Below, one piece after another: positions 36,052 to 39,172 of a DNA stretch of 39,172 nt. The stretch lies in contig JAJFGZ010000015.1 in assembly GCA_021775855.1 (NCBI GenBank), positions 1-39,172 of the forward strand. Reading direction: 5' to 3'. Each line of letters opens with the position of its first letter. Position 1 is the stretch's first letter. A model generated the notes under the pieces. It made no database searches. It saw nothing but the letters and a program-made list of their open reading frames with translations, and was not told the DNA's origin. This stretch comes from Hyphomicrobiales bacterium. GTDB lineage: Bacteria > Pseudomonadota > Alphaproteobacteria > Rhizobiales > NORP267. Made by a program: the position numbers and the translations under genes.

Positions 36052-36894
36052 CTACCTTCTTCTTTTCTTGCGCAAATGCCGGCTGCGAACGATGAATTTG
36101 TCAGTCGACTTGTTACTGCGGGTCCGTTTGCCCTTGGTGGGTTTGCCCCAGGGCGTCACCGGATGCCGACCACCTGAGGTACGGCCTTCGCCGCCGCCAT
36201 GCGGATGGTCAATTGGGTTCATGGCAACACCGCGAACAGAGGGTCTGCGTCCAAGCCACCGGTTGCGGCCTGCTTTGCCAATAGAAATATTCGAATTATC
36301 CGGGTTGGATACGGCGCCAATGGTCGCCAGGCATTCCGCGCGCACGAGCCGCTGTTCGCCCGAATTCAGCCGCAGAATGGCGTAGCCTGAATCGCGACCC
36401 ACAAGCTGCGCATAGGTCCCGGCGGCGCGGGCAATTTGCCCGCCCTTGCCTGCCTTCATTTCGATATTGTGGATGATCGTGCCGATCGGGATATTCGACA
36501 TCGGCATGGCATTGCCGGGTTTCACGTCAACCTGGTTGCCGGAAACAACAACATCGCCGACCTGTACACGTTGCGGCGCCAGAATATATGCCAACTCGCC
36601 GTCTTCGTAACGCAATAGCGCAATATAGGCTGTCCGGTTCGGGTCGTATTCGATCCGCTCAACGGTGCCCGGAATATCAAACTTCCGGCGCTTGAAATCC
36701 ACGATCCGATAGTTGCGTTTGTGCCCGCCACCACGCCTGCGTGCAGTGACACGGCCGTGGTTATTGCGCCCACCGTGGCTCTTGAGCCCCTCGGTCAGGG
36801 ACTTGACCGGCCCGCCCTTCCAAAGGTGCGAGCGGTCAACCAGCACAAGGCTGCGCTGCCCCGGAGAGGTCGGCTTGAACGATTTTAATGCCAT
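36052..36894 (-). CDS. rplB: Large ribosomal subunit protein uL2
   Basis: 280 residues. [20 protein letters not shown] start, [20 protein letters not shown], and the peptidyl-transferase-near loop [20 protein letters not shown] with the conserved His. C-terminal basic tail [14 protein letters not shown]. Confidence 0.98.
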   Translation of the reverse strand: MALKSFKPTSPGQRSLVLVDRSHLWKGGPVKSLTEGLKSHGGRNNHGRVTARRRGGGHKRNYRIVDFKRRKFDIPGTVERIEYDPNRTAYIALLRYEDGELAYILAPQRVQVGDVVVSGNQVDVKPGNAMPMSNIPIGTIIHNIEMKAGKGGQIARAAGTYAQLVGRDSGYAILRLNSGEQRLVRAECLATIGAVSNPDNSNISIGKAGRNRWLGRRPSVRGVAMNPIDHPHGGGEGRTSGGRHPVTPWGKPTKGKRTRSNKSTDKFIVRSRHLRKKRRR

Positions 36895-36924
36895 GTCTCT
36901 ACTGCCTGTTACCTGTTCCGTGCC

Positions 36925-37218
36925 CTAAAGCCCGGTCGCCACGTCTATCGAATGGCCCTCTTCGAGGGTAATGATCGCATTCTTGAAATCACTCTGACGA
37001 CCGCGATGGCCACGAAACTTCTTGATCTTGCCTTTGCGGTTCAACGTATTCACCGCCTTCACCTTGACATCAAACAAGGCTTCAACCGCCGCCTTGATCT
37101 GCGGCTTGTTGGCGCCTTTCGTAACCCGGAAAACCACCTGATTGGCTTCCGAAGCCATGGTCGATTTCTCGGTGATGACCGGCGCCACGATCACATCGTA
37201 ATGAGCAACATTGGTCAT
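36925..37218 (-). CDS. rplW: Large ribosomal subunit protein uL23
   Basis: 97 residues. [40 protein letters not shown] and [20 protein letters not shown]. Exit-tunnel protein that docks trigger factor and SRP. ATGA overlap with the rplD stop. Confidence 0.98.
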   Translation of the reverse strand: MTNVAHYDVIVAPVITEKSTMASEANQVVFRVTKGANKPQIKAAVEALFDVKVKAVNTLNRKGKIKKFRGHRGRQSDFKNAIITLEEGHSIDVATGL

Positions 37219-37835
37219 TGGAAACGCGCCTCCAGAATTTCGATTGCCGATGTCGTCAGGACCAGTTTGTCGCGGCGCAATATGTCATAAACGTTGATCC
37301 CCTGGACCGGCAGCACATCCACCTGCGGGATGTTCTTGGCGGCCAGCTTCAAATTCACCTCGACCTCGGCGCCATCGATCACCAATGCTGAACCAAGACC
37401 CAATTTCGTAAAGCCGGCCTGGAGCGATTTGGTTTTCGCATCCTTGACCTTGCCGTCCTTGATCACGATGAGGTCACCCGATTTGACCTTCGAGGAAATG
37501 GCAAGACGAAGGGCAAGCGCACGGACCTTTTTCGGTAGACCAATGGCATGGCTGTGCTGGACAGGGCCGTGAGCCTTGCCGCCGCCGACAAAGATGTTGG
37601 AACGCCGGGAACCGTGACGGGCACGACCGCCGCCCTTCTGGTTGCCGAATTTGGCGCCTGTCAGTGAAATTTCCGAACGCCCCTTGGTGGCGTGCGAGCC
37701 CTGTTGACGCTTGGCAAGCTGGTAACGCACCATCCGGTGAAGGATGTCGGCGCGCGGTTCGAGCCCAAAGACCTCGTCCGAGACCTTGAGGGACCCCGAT
37801 TTCTTGCCATCGATCGTGGAGACTTGCAGTTCCAT
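37215..37835 (-). CDS. rplD: Large ribosomal subunit protein uL4
   Basis: 206 residues. Family landmarks: [20 protein letters not shown], tunnel loop [24 protein letters not shown] [15 protein letters not shown], and [18 protein letters not shown]. In enterobacteria L4 autoregulates the S10 operon by its leader; no such leader evidence can be judged here. Overlaps rplC by one base and rplW by four. Confidence 0.97.
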   Translation of the reverse strand: MELQVSTIDGKKSGSLKVSDEVFGLEPRADILHRMVRYQLAKRQQGSHATKGRSEISLTGAKFGNQKGGGRARHGSRRSNIFVGGGKAHGPVQHSHAIGLPKKVRALALRLAISSKVKSGDLIVIKDGKVKDAKTKSLQAGFTKLGLGSALVIDGAEVEVNLKLAAKNIPQVDVLPVQGINVYDILRRDKLVLTTSAIEILEARFQ

Positions 37836-38644
37836 TAGGCGTCTCCATTTTCTTTAGCGTCACCGGCGTCAGCAGAAACGTCTGCCTCTGCCGGGGTTTC
37901 AACTTGCTTGTCTTCGGCTACTTCTTCGGGTGACGGCGCATCAGCGGGCTTGGCAGACTTTTCTTCACCTGCCGTCCGGAATGCGCCTGGTACGGGAGCG
38001 TCATCGGGACGTTTTTTCTTGACCGCATCGCTCAGGAAAACCCAGCCGCCTTTGGAACCCGGGACCGCGCCGCGGATCATAATCAGGCCGCGTTCCAGAT
38101 CGGTTTTTACAACCATCAGGTTCTGCGTGGTGACCCGGACGTCGCCCATATGGCCAGCCATTTTCTTACCCTTGAACACCTTGCCAGGATCCTGGCTGTG
38201 ACCGGTTGAACCATGACTACGATGAGAGATGGAAATACCGTGGGTTGCACGCAAGCCGCCAAAATTGTGCCGCTTCATGGCACCGGCAAATCCCTTACCA
38301 ACCGTGATCCCCGAAGCATCCACATACTGACCGGGCACATAATGGTCAGCGGTAATTTCGGCGCCGACCGAGATCAGGTTCTCTTCGCTAACGCGGAATT
38401 CCGCAAGTTTGCGTTTCGGCTCAACCTTTGCTGCCGCAAAGTGACCTCGGATCGCGCGTGTAACATTCTTTGTCTTTCGGAACCCGGCGCCAAGCTGCAG
38501 CGCCGTATAGCCGTTCTTTTCGCCAGTCATGTGACCAACGACCTGGCAATTGTCGAGCTTCAGGACCGTCACCGGGATATGCTCCCCGGCATCGGTAAAT
38601 ATCCTGGTCATCCCGACCTTTTGCGTTATCACTCCAGAGCGCAT
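37835..38644 (-). CDS. rplC: Large ribosomal subunit protein uL3 with long acidic C-terminal tail
   Basis: 269 residues. The body (about 1-215) is standard: [60 protein letters not shown]. After [15 protein letters not shown] an extra stretch of about 50 residues, rich in Glu, Asp, Ala and Pro, follows. E. coli uL3 has 209 residues. Acidic tails occur in alphaproteobacterial uL3 but this one is long; its role is unknown. Confidence 0.97.
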   Translation of the reverse strand: MRSGVITQKVGMTRIFTDAGEHIPVTVLKLDNCQVVGHMTGEKNGYTALQLGAGFRKTKNVTRAIRGHFAAAKVEPKRKLAEFRVSEENLISVGAEITADHYVPGQYVDASGITVGKGFAGAMKRHNFGGLRATHGISISHRSHGSTGHSQDPGKVFKGKKMAGHMGDVRVTTQNLMVVKTDLERGLIMIRGAVPGSKGGWVFLSDAVKKKRPDDAPVPGAFRTAGEEKSAKPADAPSPEEVAEDKQVETPAEADVSADAGDAKENGDA

Positions 38645-38667
38645 GATGCGGCTCTCCTGACTTCTAG

Positions 38668-38976
38668 TTAAAGCTTGATCTCGACATCCACACCCGCCGC
38701 AAGGTCGAGCTTCATCAGCGCGTCCACGGTCTGAGGGGTGGGATCGACGATATCCAGTAAACGTTTATGTGTGCGAATTTCAAATTGTTCGCGGCTCTTC
38801 TTGTCGATATGGGGCGATCGGTTGACGGTGAACCGCTCGATCCGCGTCGGCAGCGGGATTGGCCCGCGTACCTGCGCACCGGTCCGTTTCGCCGTACTCA
38901 CGATCTCTTTGGTCGACACATCGAGAATCCGATGATCGAAAGCCTTTAATCTGATCCGAATATTCTGCGCGTTCAT
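38668..38976 (-). CDS. rpsJ: Small ribosomal subunit protein uS10
   Basis: 102 residues from ATG 38976 (GAGGTGG upstream; an earlier start at 38994 is unlikely). [40 protein letters not shown] and [20 protein letters not shown] are diagnostic. First gene of the S10 operon and also NusE of antitermination complexes. A terminator-like hairpin ends just in front of its ribosome site. Confidence 0.98.
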   Translation of the reverse strand: MNAQNIRIRLKAFDHRILDVSTKEIVSTAKRTGAQVRGPIPLPTRIERFTVNRSPHIDKKSREQFEIRTHKRLLDIVDPTPQTVDALMKLDLAAGVDVEIKL

Positions 38977-38992
38977 CAATTCCACCTCTTGC

Positions 38993-39020
38993 AAAAAGCG
39001 CGTCTTGATAAAGACGCGCT
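38993..39020 (-). terminator. Terminator or attenuator between tuf and rpsJ
   Basis: On the minus strand AGCGCGTCTT (39020-39011) and AAGACGCGCT (39006-38997) form a perfect ten-base stem with loop TATC, followed by a T-run. It lies 12 bases after the tuf stop and 16 bases before rpsJ, with the rpsJ ribosome site right after the T's. Strong intrinsic terminator by structure. Confidence 0.82.
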
Positions 39021-39032
39021 AATGCTGGTTTG

Positions 39033-39172
39033 CTACTCGATAATTCCAGCGACGACGCCGGCGCCGACGGTTCGGCCGCCTTCACGGATGGCGAAACGCA
39101 GCTTTTCTTCCATGGCGATCGGCACAATCAGCTCCACCTCGACCGCGCAATTGTCCCCGGGCATGATCATCT
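39033..39172 (-). CDS. tuf: Elongation factor Tu, C-terminal fragment cut by window edge
   Basis: The last 45 codons on the minus strand read [20 protein letters not shown], then [20 protein letters not shown] and AGIIE before TAG at 39035-39033. This is the third beta-barrel domain of EF-Tu, including the conserved [11 protein letters not shown] strand. EF-Tu delivers aminoacyl-tRNA to the ribosome. The GTPase domain lies beyond the window. Position upstream of rpsJ is the str-S10 junction common in proteobacteria. Confidence 0.95.
   Translation of the reverse strand, partial: MIMPGDNCAVEVELIVPIAMEEKLRFAIREGGRTVGAGVVAGIIE

Noticed and set aside
38780..39127. 115-codon open frame on the minus strand across tuf and rpsJ
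   Set aside because: It is out of frame with both; the true frames encode EF-Tu and uS10 with strong family matches.
1..39172. CRISPR array, prophage, insertion sequence or defence system
   Set aside because: No spaced direct repeats, no transposase, integrase or nuclease-helicase genes; nearly all bases are explained by known genes.

Overview
The window is a chromosomal segment of an alphaproteobacterium, most likely a marine or soil Rhodospirillales-like lineage. Three things point there: the S10-spc-alpha ribosomal block lacks rpsD and carries adk between secY and rpsM; an ATP12-type F1-ATPase assembly chaperone is present; and the genes after rplQ run Do-like protease, rarA, crcB, rluC, atp12. 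Base composition looks moderately GC-rich and even throughout. I see no phage, transposon, CRISPR array or integron. Genus is inference and cannot be fixed from sequence alone.

Left part (1-12.2 kb), mostly minus strand. The start of a thiolase gene runs off the left edge, followed by a DUF218/YdcF membrane protein, a GcvT-fused FAD dehydrogenase of the dimethylglycine/sarcosine type, and an SH3-domain lipoprotein. Next is a four-gene leucine-catabolism cluster: a LiuR-like MerR regulator, two hotdog thioesterases and isovaleryl-CoA dehydrogenase. A palindromic operator and a sigma70-like promoter lie in front of the regulator. A small cytochrome c, the Mg2+ channel MgtE, a NodB-type polysaccharide deacetylase (plus strand) and a MaeB malic enzyme follow.

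Middle (12.3-24.5 kb). tRNA-Leu(GAG) with a strong terminator, an orphan FliN-like SpoA-domain protein, divergent lipB, then propionyl-CoA carboxylase. Its two subunit genes, pccA and pccB, are separated by a plus-strand DMT exporter, a YbjQ protein and a sulfotransferase. After pccB come atp12, rluC and crcB (chained by ATGA overlaps), then rarA and an HtrA/Do protease (start abutting stop).

Right part (24.6-39.2 kb), all minus strand. In transcription order: tuf 3' end, terminator/attenuator hairpin, rpsJ, rplC, rplD, rplW, rplB, rpsS, rplV, rpsC, rplP, rpmC, rpsQ, rplN, rplX, rplE, rpsN, rpsH, rplF, rplR, rpsE, rpmD, rplO, secY, adk, promoter, rpsM, rpsK, rpoA, rplQ, terminator. Genes are tightly packed, with several overlaps of 1, 4 or 8 bases.

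The metabolic genes fit together: leucine breakdown (IVD, thiolase), propionyl-CoA carboxylation and malic enzyme route branched-chain and odd-chain carbon into central metabolism. I did not find a convincing undescribed multi-gene system. The more interesting signals are regulatory (liuR operator, alpha-operon promoter and leader hairpin, tuf/rpsJ hairpin, crcB leader, terminator over the ydcF start) and a few oddities (orphan FliN domain, split pcc locus, repeat in S5, long acidic tail on L3).
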